Notes under the pieces: model-generated
What the model was told of the DNA's origin: nothing
Databases searched by the model: none
What the model saw: the letters and a program-made list of their open reading frames with translations, nothing else
In this document: positions 6,470-12,615 of the stretch, one piece after another
How the letters are laid out: the number at the start of each line of letters is the position of its first letter
How positions within the stretch are numbered: position 1 is the first letter of the stretch
Assembly (NCBI GenBank): GCA_003477045.1
Contig: DMTS01000018.1
Location: 1-12,615 of the forward strand
DNA: 12,615 bases
Direction of reading: 5' to 3'
Origin: Candidatus Delongbacteria bacterium
GTDB lineage: Bacteria; UBA4055
Made by a program: the position numbers and the translations under genes

Positions 6470-7255
6470 ATGACCGGAACAGATTTAGTTATAGAAAATA
6501 AAATAAGACTTGAAACGATAGACCTTTCTGTTTACTACGGAACCAATCCGGGAGTAAAAAATGTCAGTTTAAAGGTTTTTGATAAAAAAGTAACGGCTTT
6601 CATAGGCCCGTCAGGCTGCGGCAAAACAACATTTCTGCGTGCCCTGAACAGAATGCATGACCTTACAAGAGGCGCAAAAGTAACCGGACAGGCTCTTATA
6701 GACGGTAAAGATATTTACGATCCGAGGATAGACCCGGTGACGATCAGAAGAAAAATAGGCATGGTTTTTCAGAAACCCACTCCTTTCCCGACAATGTCAA
6801 TTTATGATAATGTCGTGGCAGGTTTAAAGCTTGTCGGAATACGAGACAGAAAACTGCTCGACGAAGTGTGCGAAAGATCATTAAGGCAGTCGGCTTTATG
6901 GGAAGAAGTAAAGGACAGGCTGAAAACACCGGGCGGAAGTCTGTCGGGCGGACAGCAGCAGAGATTATCCATTGCTAGAGCTCTGGCAGTGGAACCTGAA
7001 GTACTTCTTATGGATGAGCCTACAAGTTCGCTTGATCCTCAGTCAACCAACAGGATCGAAGATCTGATCGGAGAACTTAAAGATCAGGTCACGATTATAA
7101 TAGTTACCCACAATATGCAGCAGGCATCGAGGGTTTCCGATTACACGGCATTTTTCTACATCGGAAATCTTATCGAATATGATAAAACAACAAAAATATT
7201 TACTAATCCGGATCAGAAGAGAACGGAAGAGTACATAACCGGAAAATTCGGATAG
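6470..7255 (+). CDS. pstB: Phosphate ABC transporter ATPase PstB
   Basis: The cytoplasmic ATPase of the Pst importer, 261 residues, close to the usual family length. All catalytic elements are intact: Walker A GPSGCGKTT (46-54), Q-loop Q101 in MVFQKPTPFP (the family-typical wording for PstB), the ABC signature LSGGQQQR (158-165), Walker B VLLMDEP with E183, the D-loop SSLDP and the switch H214 in VTHNM. The DP-rich sequence after Walker A and the C-terminal FTNPDQKRTEEYITGKFG are also PstB hallmarks. The ATG lies one base after the pstA stop, with AGGA at 6459-6462. The TAG stop is embedded in the RBS of phoU. Confidence 0.97.
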   Translation: MTGTDLVIENKIRLETIDLSVYYGTNPGVKNVSLKVFDKKVTAFIGPSGCGKTTFLRALNRMHDLTRGAKVTGQALIDGKDIYDPRIDPVTIRRKIGMVFQKPTPFPTMSIYDNVVAGLKLVGIRDRKLLDEVCERSLRQSALWEEVKDRLKTPGGSLSGGQQQRLSIARALAVEPEVLLMDEPTSSLDPQSTNRIEDLIGELKDQVTIIIVTHNMQQASRVSDYTAFFYIGNLIEYDKTTKIFTNPDQKRTEEYITGKFG

Positions 7256-7264
7256 GAGATCATT

Positions 7265-7918
7265 ATGTCAAAATACTTACAGGTAGAATTAACCAGATTA
7301 AAAAAGAGATTTTACGAATACTGCGCCGTAGTCGAAGAAGACGTCAGAAATGCGGTAAGATCGGTCTATGAGAACGATAAAGAACTTGCAATGCAGGTGA
7401 TCGACAAGGACAATGAGATCGATAAGATGGAGATAGAGATCGAAGAGGAATGTTTAAAACTTCTCGCCCTCTATCAGCCGGTAGCTATAGATCTTAGGCT
7501 CATAATATCAATGCTGAAGATTAATTCCGATCTTGAAAGAATAGGCGATCTTGCGGTAAGTATAGCCGAAAGAAGTTTGCGTATAAATGAGCTTGATCAG
7601 AAACATCCGCAGTTCGATTTTACGATAATGTGTGAAAAATCCCTTCTGATGGTTAAAAACAGTATAGATTCTCTGATAGATTTCGATGAACAGAAAGCTA
7701 AAGCTGTTATGGAAGCTGATGAAGAGATAGATGCATTACATAAAAATGTATTTCAAACGGTCGGCGATGCGCTGAAAGACAAACCGAACAGTTTTGAACT
7801 TCTTTCGCAGTATCTCACGATCTCAAGAGCGCTTGAAAGGATCGGAGATCATGCTACAAATATAGCGGAAGATGTTGTTTATATGATAAACGGCACTATA
7901 GTACGGCATCAGGGATAA
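7265..7918 (+). CDS. phoU: Phosphate signalling regulator PhoU
   Basis: A 217-residue, all-helical cytoplasmic regulator that links Pst transporter state to PhoR and limits phosphate uptake. It consists of two similar three-helix halves. Each carries the metal-cluster motif, ERIGDLAVSIAE (91-102) and ERIGDHATNIAE (191-202), the E-x-x-x-D pair that binds iron or other metals in known PhoU structures. Length and order (last in pstSCAB-phoU) match the family. AGGAG at 7254-7258 overlaps the pstB stop, six bases before ATG 7265, so expression is coupled to pstB. Loss of PhoU normally makes the Pho response constitutive, so the gene should be under selection here. Confidence 0.96.
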   Translation: MSKYLQVELTRLKKRFYEYCAVVEEDVRNAVRSVYENDKELAMQVIDKDNEIDKMEIEIEEECLKLLALYQPVAIDLRLIISMLKINSDLERIGDLAVSIAERSLRINELDQKHPQFDFTIMCEKSLLMVKNSIDSLIDFDEQKAKAVMEADEEIDALHKNVFQTVGDALKDKPNSFELLSQYLTISRALERIGDHATNIAEDVVYMINGTIVRHQG

Positions 7919-7947
7919 GCTATGCCTTTACGATTTTCAACGGTCAA

Positions 7948-7993
7948 GGCTATACGCGCGGCAAATAATTTCCCCTCGCCGCGACATATAGCC
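7948..7993. other. GC-rich imperfect hairpin in the phoU/protease convergent gap
   Basis: GGCTATA (7948-7954) pairs with TATAGCC (7987-7993) and CGCGGC (7957-7962) with GCCGCG (7978-7983), with small internal loops and a 15-base apical loop. It lies 30 bases after phoU and 55 bases from the end of the convergent protease gene, so it could end transcription from either side or protect 3' ends. There is no T-run on either strand, so a classical intrinsic terminator is doubtful. It is the most GC-rich piece of this gap. A dispersed palindromic repeat is an alternative. Confidence 0.4.
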
Positions 7994-8047
7994 CATGTTA
8001 TGATTTGATGCAACTTTACTATGATTCTCTCAAGTATCTATATGAGC

Positions 8048-10984
8048 CTACTTAACCCGATTGCTACTTTCTTTTAAAATTCTTTTCTCTTTCATACTCT
8101 CATTTACAGCTACGACATAGTAGAATAGTCTGCTTGAACTTAATGGAGCTATCCACTCTTCGCCGTTAAAAGTTCCTGAAGTGTCTTCCGCAAAAGTTCC
8201 GTAAGGGTCATTTGAAGAATATACTTTGTATTCAGATGCGCCTGAAACAGGAGACCAAGTAAGCTTGATATTCGGATTCTCATTTGTTATTACCAAATTC
8301 GAAGGCGAGTATAAACCTGTGTAAATACTAATAGAGCATTCGTTCATCGGTGATTCAGGCAATAATGATCCGTCGTCATAATGCGCAGTTATCGCATAAT
8401 TGTAAAAGGTATTTGCAGATACTGTTGAATCTACAAAAGTAACTGTTGTAGTCTCTCCAATCTTTATACCGTTCCTGTAAACATAGTAATTATCTAAAGC
8501 TTTATCAACTTTTGCTGCACCACTCCATCCTACATTAACATTGCCTCCAGCGTATTGAGCACTCGGATCAGTAGGGCCTGTTTTTAAAGGTGTTTTTGTA
8601 AAATCTACTTTTACTTCATCAAACAAAACTATATTCGAATCAAGTTCAGATGATGTAAAGCCTTCTTTTATGAATTTTATACCTAGATTAGTTACTTTAC
8701 CGAGAGGTTTAAATGTTTTTATAAAGCAATGCTGTTTATCCGGATTCCATGCGACGGGAGTATATTCGCTTAGATCAGCTGTTTTTTCAATAGTCCAGTT
8801 TGCGCCGTCTGTTGATGTTGCTACACTGAAATGTGCCATAAGCACATCAAAATCGTTAGTTCCAATTGTCTTTTGTAATCCGATAGCAAATTCGAGCACT
8901 CTGTCCCATTCGCTTTCAATGGCAATTCCAGTTTTTTCTAACTCTACTTTTCCGGTGTTACCTTCAGGAAAATAAACTGCGCCAAGTGCATAAGCTCCAA
9001 GAGCCGGAGTCCATGAAGAAGAAAGATGCATTTCCCAATCTGCATTATTAGAACCAGGCCAATTATCGGGCCAGCTCCCGCCGTTCTCCCAACTAAGATA
9101 AATTGGACAAACCTGAGTAATGATTTCTTGATTTACATTTATATTAAAATGATAATCAAGATTATCTGCTTTTACATCATAAAAACCCGGTACTGTTGCT
9201 TCCGGTATTTCCCATTCAAGAAGATCGTAAGCGGCTTTTGTATTGAAATCAACTACGAAATTCTGTACTGTTACGCTGTCTGTTTCTCTGACAATATTTA
9301 AATTAAGCGGTTCATAAGGTCCCCAAAACCAAGGTCTCCATAAAATGACCTGCATGATCTTTGTTTTTTCATACTCTTTTATCTCTGTGTATGGTACTTT
9401 ATCCTGATACCATTCGTCTTTGCGAAGCTTCATTTTCCACTGCGGAATAATGAATTGCATGGAATCAGCTTTAGCTATTTCTGAGATCGTTCCGTTTGCT
9501 TCATACAAATCCTTTCTTATTGCCTGAAAGTAAACAGTGTATGTGCCGGGATACAGATCAAGTGAATGAGGAAACCTTGCGGTAAAAGCCGGATATTCCA
9601 CAATACTCTTTGTGCCTTTTTCGACAGAAGGCTTTATCAGCGGCACAAAAAATTCTTTTATTTTATCCTTCATAGCTTTTTCTAAAACATCAAAGCTCAC
9701 AGGGTTGATTTTTCTCTGCTTTGATTTTGAATCTTTTGTAAATTCGCAGAAATATGCTGTAGAATCGCAGCTGAAATAAGTATCATAGTATGATGCGAAG
9801 ATGGAAATCGGCATTTCATACAAAGCCGAGTTATAATCATCGTACACATCCATGTAAAGAAGCACATTATCCAAGCTGTCTGCAAAAGTTGGTTCAGCCA
9901 GAATTGAGCCTGCAAAGTTCAACCTTGTTTCAAAGTCGAACCAAGATTCTGTTGCTGGTAGAGGAAGGTCAACGCGGCATTGTCTTCGGGCTACATCAAA
10001 GCTAATTTCACTGAAAGGGCGATTATGTTGCTCGTATAGAGATAAAGAAGCTGAAGAATTCCACTCCATAGCAGTATAAGCTTTGAATTTGTAAGTACCA
10101 ACTGAATCAGGCACATAAGTAAACAAAGTGTCAACATAGAAATCGCTTGAACAGTTAATAAAATACGGTGTGGATTCATAGTTTTCGCTATTTAGACTTA
10201 AATACCCATGAAAGCCGGCACTGCTGTACAACCTGTAGTCAATAGGGCCTCTAATTCTAATTTTAATAGAATCACCTATTATAAATGAATTATTTGCAGA
10301 TTCGATTGATATTCTTGGAGCATCGTATAAGGCTTCCAATCCCCATATTTCTTGTTGACCTAATAATTGTACAGGATTATTATTATTGCCATAAACTGAA
10401 CCTCTTGACATCAACGTTTGTAATGCTGTTCCCAACTCATGATCAAGTCCGAATCCGTGCCCAGTCTCGTGCCTGAGTATTGTGTTGATATCTACACCGC
10501 CAATCTTTACGGTATCACCCTCAATAACTTCGTAATGACCACCACCATTTTTATTCCAAGGGAATCGAGTACTATCATTAATTGTAATTGTAAATGTATG
10601 GTATTTACCTGTTACGATAGGAGATACAGTAATTCCATATTCATCTGCCCAAAGTCGATAGATTGCTTCGTTTACTACACAATATCTAGAGTATCTTAAA
10701 AGAGGATTCCCAATACTGTTTAAGCCACCGTTTGATATTTCCGGTAAATTAGTGATAGAATCGGAATTCATATTTGTTAGGCAATTGTCAATGTTGAATA
10801 AAATTCTATCATATACAGAGAGAGAATCGCTCATTGCATCACTCATCCAATCGTCATAATAAATTGAATATGGATTGTAAGTGTCTTCGATATCAAGCCA
10901 TTTACTCCTTAAAATAAAAGAATTCAAGTCAATAGAAAAAACAATCACAGAAAGTAATATTATTTTTATAGTAAAGTTCTTCAT
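8048..10984 (-). CDS. Secreted matrixin-like zinc metalloprotease with fibronectin-type modules
   Basis: A 978-residue exported protein with an N-terminal signal peptide (about 1-22). The catalytic domain (about 95-222) holds the metzincin zinc site HETGHGFGLDH (172-182): H172, H176 and H182 as ligands and E173 as the general base. A candidate Met-turn follows in TLMSRG (M192), then QEIWGLEALYD (211-221), which resembles the closing helix of matrixins. No cysteine-switch prodomain is seen. A middle part (about 225-625) appears beta-rich but is not recognised. A segment with SWENGG...NNADWEM and a DEVKVDF ending (about 628-796) looks like a jelly-roll or MAM-like domain. Two fibronectin-type modules follow, about 803-885 and 892-975. 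There is no recognisable type IX sorting tail or anchor at the C-terminus. The start overlaps the upstream gene as ATGA. The substrate is unknown. Confidence 0.87.
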   Translation of the reverse strand: MKNFTIKIILLSVIVFSIDLNSFILRSKWLDIEDTYNPYSIYYDDWMSDAMSDSLSVYDRILFNIDNCLTNMNSDSITNLPEISNGGLNSIGNPLLRYSRYCVVNEAIYRLWADEYGITVSPIVTGKYHTFTITINDSTRFPWNKNGGGHYEVIEGDTVKIGGVDINTILRHETGHGFGLDHELGTALQTLMSRGSVYGNNNNPVQLLGQQEIWGLEALYDAPRISIESANNSFIIGDSIKIRIRGPIDYRLYSSAGFHGYLSLNSENYESTPYFINCSSDFYVDTLFTYVPDSVGTYKFKAYTAMEWNSSASLSLYEQHNRPFSEISFDVARRQCRVDLPLPATESWFDFETRLNFAGSILAEPTFADSLDNVLLYMDVYDDYNSALYEMPISIFASYYDTYFSCDSTAYFCEFTKDSKSKQRKINPVSFDVLEKAMKDKIKEFFVPLIKPSVEKGTKSIVEYPAFTARFPHSLDLYPGTYTVYFQAIRKDLYEANGTISEIAKADSMQFIIPQWKMKLRKDEWYQDKVPYTEIKEYEKTKIMQVILWRPWFWGPYEPLNLNIVRETDSVTVQNFVVDFNTKAAYDLLEWEIPEATVPGFYDVKADNLDYHFNINVNQEIITQVCPIYLSWENGGSWPDNWPGSNNADWEMHLSSSWTPALGAYALGAVYFPEGNTGKVELEKTGIAIESEWDRVLEFAIGLQKTIGTNDFDVLMAHFSVATSTDGANWTIEKTADLSEYTPVAWNPDKQHCFIKTFKPLGKVTNLGIKFIKEGFTSSELDSNIVLFDEVKVDFTKTPLKTGPTDPSAQYAGGNVNVGWSGAAKVDKALDNYYVYRNGIKIGETTTVTFVDSTVSANTFYNYAITAHYDDGSLLPESPMNECSISIYTGLYSPSNLVITNENPNIKLTWSPVSGASEYKVYSSNDPYGTFAEDTSGTFNGEEWIAPLSSSRLFYYVVAVNESMKEKRILKESSNRVK

Positions 10985-11943
10985 TTTTTATTCTCTACTT
11001 TGAAAGATTTATTGTAGAAATTTTCATCTTTATTAATCGTTATAATTTGTTTTACGATAGATATAGCTTCATTCCATTTCTCTTTCATTACAATATTTTC
11101 TTCTATATCTTTTTGTAAGTTTTTAAAATTTTCCGATTTGTCTTTTTTATTTTGTAACCAGGCTAAAGATTTTAATTGCTCATAATACTTTTCGTAAACA
11201 ATTGAAGAATCTTCATTGCAAATTAAAGTAGATTCTGGTCGTTTTTGGATCCATCGTCTATTCTTTTGCAAATCTTCAGCAAATCCAAAGAAATATAAAG
11301 CAGTAACATTGAGAATTGGTTTTGTTTCACCAACAATTTCTTCGTTACCACCTGCATTAGAACCTGGGTAATATATGTATTGAGGGATTTCACCAAGTTT
11401 ATGATTCAGAATTTCTTTACCTTTTATTATTTCTTCTATTTCGATTTTGTAAGTATAAACACCATCTATCTTTTCGGTACCGATAGTTTTTCCAATTACG
11501 ATAATATCACTATAAAGTGTATTCTCTTTGTAAGTTTTATCGGCAGCAGGAACACCCGATCTCCATAAATCAACGCCAATTTTCTTGAATTCGTCAGCTT
11601 TATTCAAATCAATCTTTGAATCATAAAGCATTGAAGTGTGTGTACCTGGGAACATTTGTCTATCCATTTTGTCATACTCTGCCTTAAACTTTTCTAATTC
11701 CTCTTTAGACATACCAGTATCAATTCCCAAGCGGTCTTTTACAGCTCCACTTACTTTCAATGATCCATCGTTCTTGTTCCCCACATTCTCTGTTTGTTCG
11801 ACAGGTATATTGCCTTGAGTTGAGGCATTTACAGCTTCTTTCTTCGGTACGACAGGCACATTACCGCCGTCACCTGACATCCCGAGCGCAACCATTGACA
11901 GTATAATTATTACTAATGCCGAGATCATTTTTTCTTTCTTCAC
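10981..11943 (-). CDS. Exported protein of unknown function, coupled to the metalloprotease
   Basis: A 320-residue protein that I do not recognise as a named family. It starts at GTG 11943, with an ideal GGAGGT (11950-11955) six bases upstream. The N-terminus MKKEKMISALVIIILSMVALGMSG is a signal peptide. No Cys follows it, so it is not a typical lipoprotein. Residues 25-75 are low-complexity (Pro, Val, Asn, Gly) and look like a linker. Residues 78-95 look like a charged helix. Residues 145-178, SDIIVIGKTIG...TYKIEIEEIIKGKE, have the strand pattern of an OB-fold like that of NTR/TIMP domains. The C-terminal third (about 225-320) is helical and lysine-rich. The ATGA overlap with the protease gene implies coordinated production, so an inhibitor, chaperone or processing partner is plausible but unproven. 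Confidence 0.8.
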   Translation of the reverse strand: MKKEKMISALVIIILSMVALGMSGDGGNVPVVPKKEAVNASTQGNIPVEQTENVGNKNDGSLKVSGAVKDRLGIDTGMSKEELEKFKAEYDKMDRQMFPGTHTSMLYDSKIDLNKADEFKKIGVDLWRSGVPAADKTYKENTLYSDIIVIGKTIGTEKIDGVYTYKIEIEEIIKGKEILNHKLGEIPQYIYYPGSNAGGNEEIVGETKPILNVTALYFFGFAEDLQKNRRWIQKRPESTLICNEDSSIVYEKYYEQLKSLAWLQNKKDKSENFKNLQKDIEENIVMKEKWNEAISIVKQIITINKDENFYNKSFKVENKK

Positions 11944-11997
11944 TTTACTACCTCCGTTAAGGTTAGCTTTTTTTATGCATGAACCACTTCAAATTCC

Positions 11998-12066
11998 GCA
12001 TAAAATACAATTTTCTCCTCCTCGTAACGATTCGCATAAATTCAGAATCTCAATATGTCTCCTCCT
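11998..12066 (-). repeat. Tandem ribosome-binding-site-like modules in the protease operon leader
   Basis: Read on the minus strand, AGGAGGAGA is followed by ATTG and then TTATGCG twice: once between 12066 and 12034 and again between 12022 and 11998. A looser third copy, AGGAGGTGA then TTATGC, lies at 12448-12424. The two close copies precede the true GGAGGT of the exported protein at 11950-11955. From ATG 12037, a 24-residue basic frame (MRIVTRRRKLYF onward) runs to a stop at 11963 and could be a leader peptide. Duplication of a leader segment is an equally good explanation. Confidence 0.35.
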
Positions 12067-12076
12067 ATCGTTTGTT

Positions 12077-12105
12077 AATTTATTTCTATTTGTTCACAAA
12101 GTCAA
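12077..12105 (-). promoter_or_regulatory. Putative promoter of the metalloprotease operon
   Basis: On the minus strand TTGACT (12105-12100) is followed after 17 bases by TAAATT (12082-12077), four of six matches to the -10 consensus. The spacer starts with an inverted repeat, TTTGT and ACAAA around a two-base centre (12089-12100), which could be an operator. The resulting leader would be about 130 bases and would contain the tandem AGGAGG modules. It is the best promoter I see upstream of the GTG at 11943. Confidence 0.45.
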
Positions 12106-12151
12106 CATTTTATTCCTGATTATTTAAGAAGATTCAAACTGTTTTACAAAT

Positions 12152-12270
12152 AAAAAACGGGATGCAATACATCTAACATCACATTCAAAAGGCTCACCAA
12201 AGCCCGTAAACCAAGATATAAATGATCGCACCCCGCTTCGGGCGCTCTCACTTAAATCAATCTGGTTTAC
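12152..12270 (-). ncRNA. Candidate structured RNA ending in a terminator-like T-run
   Basis: As minus-strand RNA, GTAAACC-AGAT pairs with ATCT-T-GGTTTAC (plus positions 12264-12270/12260-12263 with 12214-12217/12206-12212). Inside it, TGAT pairs with ATCA and GCGCCC with GGGTGC. Further on, a small hairpin GGCT/AGCC (12204-12191) precedes GCATCCCG (12165-12158) and six T residues (12157-12152). CGGGGTGC (12235-12228) can pair fully with GCATCCCG, but it is also part of the inner hairpin, so the two states exclude each other. In both stems the imperfect pair is G-U on the minus strand but A-C on the plus strand, which favours a minus-strand RNA. I recognise no known RNA family, and the 5' end and promoter are not defined. 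Confidence 0.33.
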
Positions 12271-12507
12271 TAAAAACTGGTGATTTTTTGAATAGATCAA
12301 TTCAGCTCAAGCAGTTACTATAAAGTAGCTACAATATTTCTAAGATTTAACTTATTCGCCTCCGCGTAAATTTATTTTAACCTCTAATTTAATAAGTCCT
12401 TTTTGAATAAACAACAATTATTTGCATAACTTTTGTTTTTCACCTCCTCTCTAACTATAAATTGAGAGGGACAATAGACTGCACTCTGAACTTATAGAAA
12501 AATAAAG

Positions 12508-12538
12508 TTTACATTTTATTTACATTTTTTATTATATT
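12508..12538 (+). promoter_or_regulatory. Possible Pho-like promoter for a gene beyond the right edge
   Basis: TTTACA occurs at 12508-12513 and 12519-12524, 11 bases apart, the same period as the pstS Pho boxes and the same hexamer style as PhoP boxes (TT-A-ACA-like). A -10-like TATATT lies at 12533-12538. Only two copies are present, in very AT-rich DNA, so chance is a real alternative. The downstream gene is outside the window. Confidence 0.3.
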
Positions 12539-12556
12539 TAGGATAGGTGAAAATTA

Positions 12557-12615
12557 ATGTAGAGTTAGTGGAAAAATATTGATGCGGAGTACGAACTGGA
12601 AAAGAAAAGTGATGA
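12557..12615 (+). other. Possible 5' end of a plus-strand gene, reading frame unresolved
   Basis: AGGTGA (12545-12550) is well placed for ATG 12557, but the next codon is TAG and a second TAG follows two codons later. After those, the same frame reads protein-like to the window end (WKNIDAEYELEKKSD). Alternatives are GTG 12547, which gives an 11-residue peptide (MKINVELVEKY) whose TGA overlaps ATG 12582, and ATG 12582 itself, which starts MRSTNWKRKVM. I cannot choose between them from this fragment. Confidence 0.25.

Larger units (their letters stand above)
11944..12615. other. Gene-poor, structured right-hand region
   Basis: About 670 bases with no convincing complete gene. It is AT-rich with isolated GC-rich stems. 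It contains the presumed minus-strand promoter of the protease operon (12077-12105), three AGGAGG...TTATGC-like modules on the minus strand, a hairpin block at 12152-12270, a 6-bp inverted repeat CCTCTC/GAGAGG at 12446-12469, an 8-bp palindrome GTAGCTAC near 12325-12332, and TTTACA boxes at 12508 and 12519. Reading frames here are under 25 residues. No tRNA, rRNA, transposase remnant or CRISPR-like repeat is visible. Confidence 0.6.

Noticed and set aside
7922..8008. 28-residue frame beginning MPLRFSTVKAIRAANN after phoU
   Set aside because: It lies across the hairpin at 7948-7993, has no RBS, and shows no recognisable features.
12152..12480. tmRNA, 6S RNA, SRP RNA, c-di-GMP riboswitch or integron attC site
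   Set aside because: I looked for the tmRNA tag and acceptor ends, the SRP GGAAG loop, GEMM core sequences and attC core sites and found no convincing match. Only generic pairing is visible.
1..12615. CRISPR arrays, insertion sequences, tRNA or rRNA genes
   Set aside because: No regularly spaced long repeats, no transposase-like frame or flanking inverted repeats, and no tRNA T-arm or rRNA landmarks were seen.

Overview
The window carries a complete bacterial phosphate-starvation regulon on the plus strand (positions 72 to 7918), interrupted by a small toxin-antitoxin island, followed by a convergent minus-strand operon for a secreted zinc metalloprotease and its coupled partner (8048 to 11943), and about 670 bases of non-coding DNA that looks structured. 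The organism is a bacterium with moderate to low GC, strong Shine-Dalgarno sites, and mixed ATG, GTG and perhaps TTG starts. PstS has an ordinary signal peptide with no lipobox, which suggests a didermic (Gram-negative type) cell. The fibronectin-type repeats of the protease, with a phrase like SEYKVYSSNDPYGTF, resemble secreted proteins of FCB-group candidate phyla such as Cloacimonadota or Delongbacteria. That placement is an impression from sequence style, not a proof. All three stop codons are used, so the genetic code is standard.

Layout: phoB-phoR (72-2535) encode the two-component system. Next comes an island (2536-3353) with two well-formed sigma70-type promoters. One drives a 60-residue antitoxin-like orphan. 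The other drives a ribbon-helix-helix antitoxin and an overlapping RelE/ParE toxin. A Pho-box array with an 11-bp period (3370-3411) then precedes pstS-pstC-pstA-pstB-phoU (3453-7918). A perfect 10-bp terminator-like hairpin separates pstS from pstC and probably lets PstS be made in excess over the transporter.

How the genes work together: PstS captures periplasmic phosphate. PstC and PstA form the inner-membrane channel and PstB supplies ATP hydrolysis. PhoU senses transporter state and restrains the PhoR kinase. PhoR phosphorylates PhoB, and PhoB-P should bind the Pho boxes upstream of pstS. PstS appears to carry Glu in place of the usual phosphate-contacting Asp.

On the minus strand a GTG-started 320-residue exported protein of unknown function overlaps by four bases (ATGA) the start of a 978-residue matrixin-like metalloprotease with C-terminal fibronectin-like modules. 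The unknown protein has a segment that resembles the OB-fold/NTR type found in TIMP inhibitors, so a protease plus inhibitor or chaperone pair is a testable idea.

The right end (11944-12615) contains the likely promoter of the protease operon, three copies of an AGGAGG...TTATGC-like module, and a hairpin-rich block with mutually exclusive pairings and a T-run that could be a minus-strand RNA. It also contains paired TTTACA boxes with an 11-bp period ahead of a plus-strand reading frame that runs off the window.
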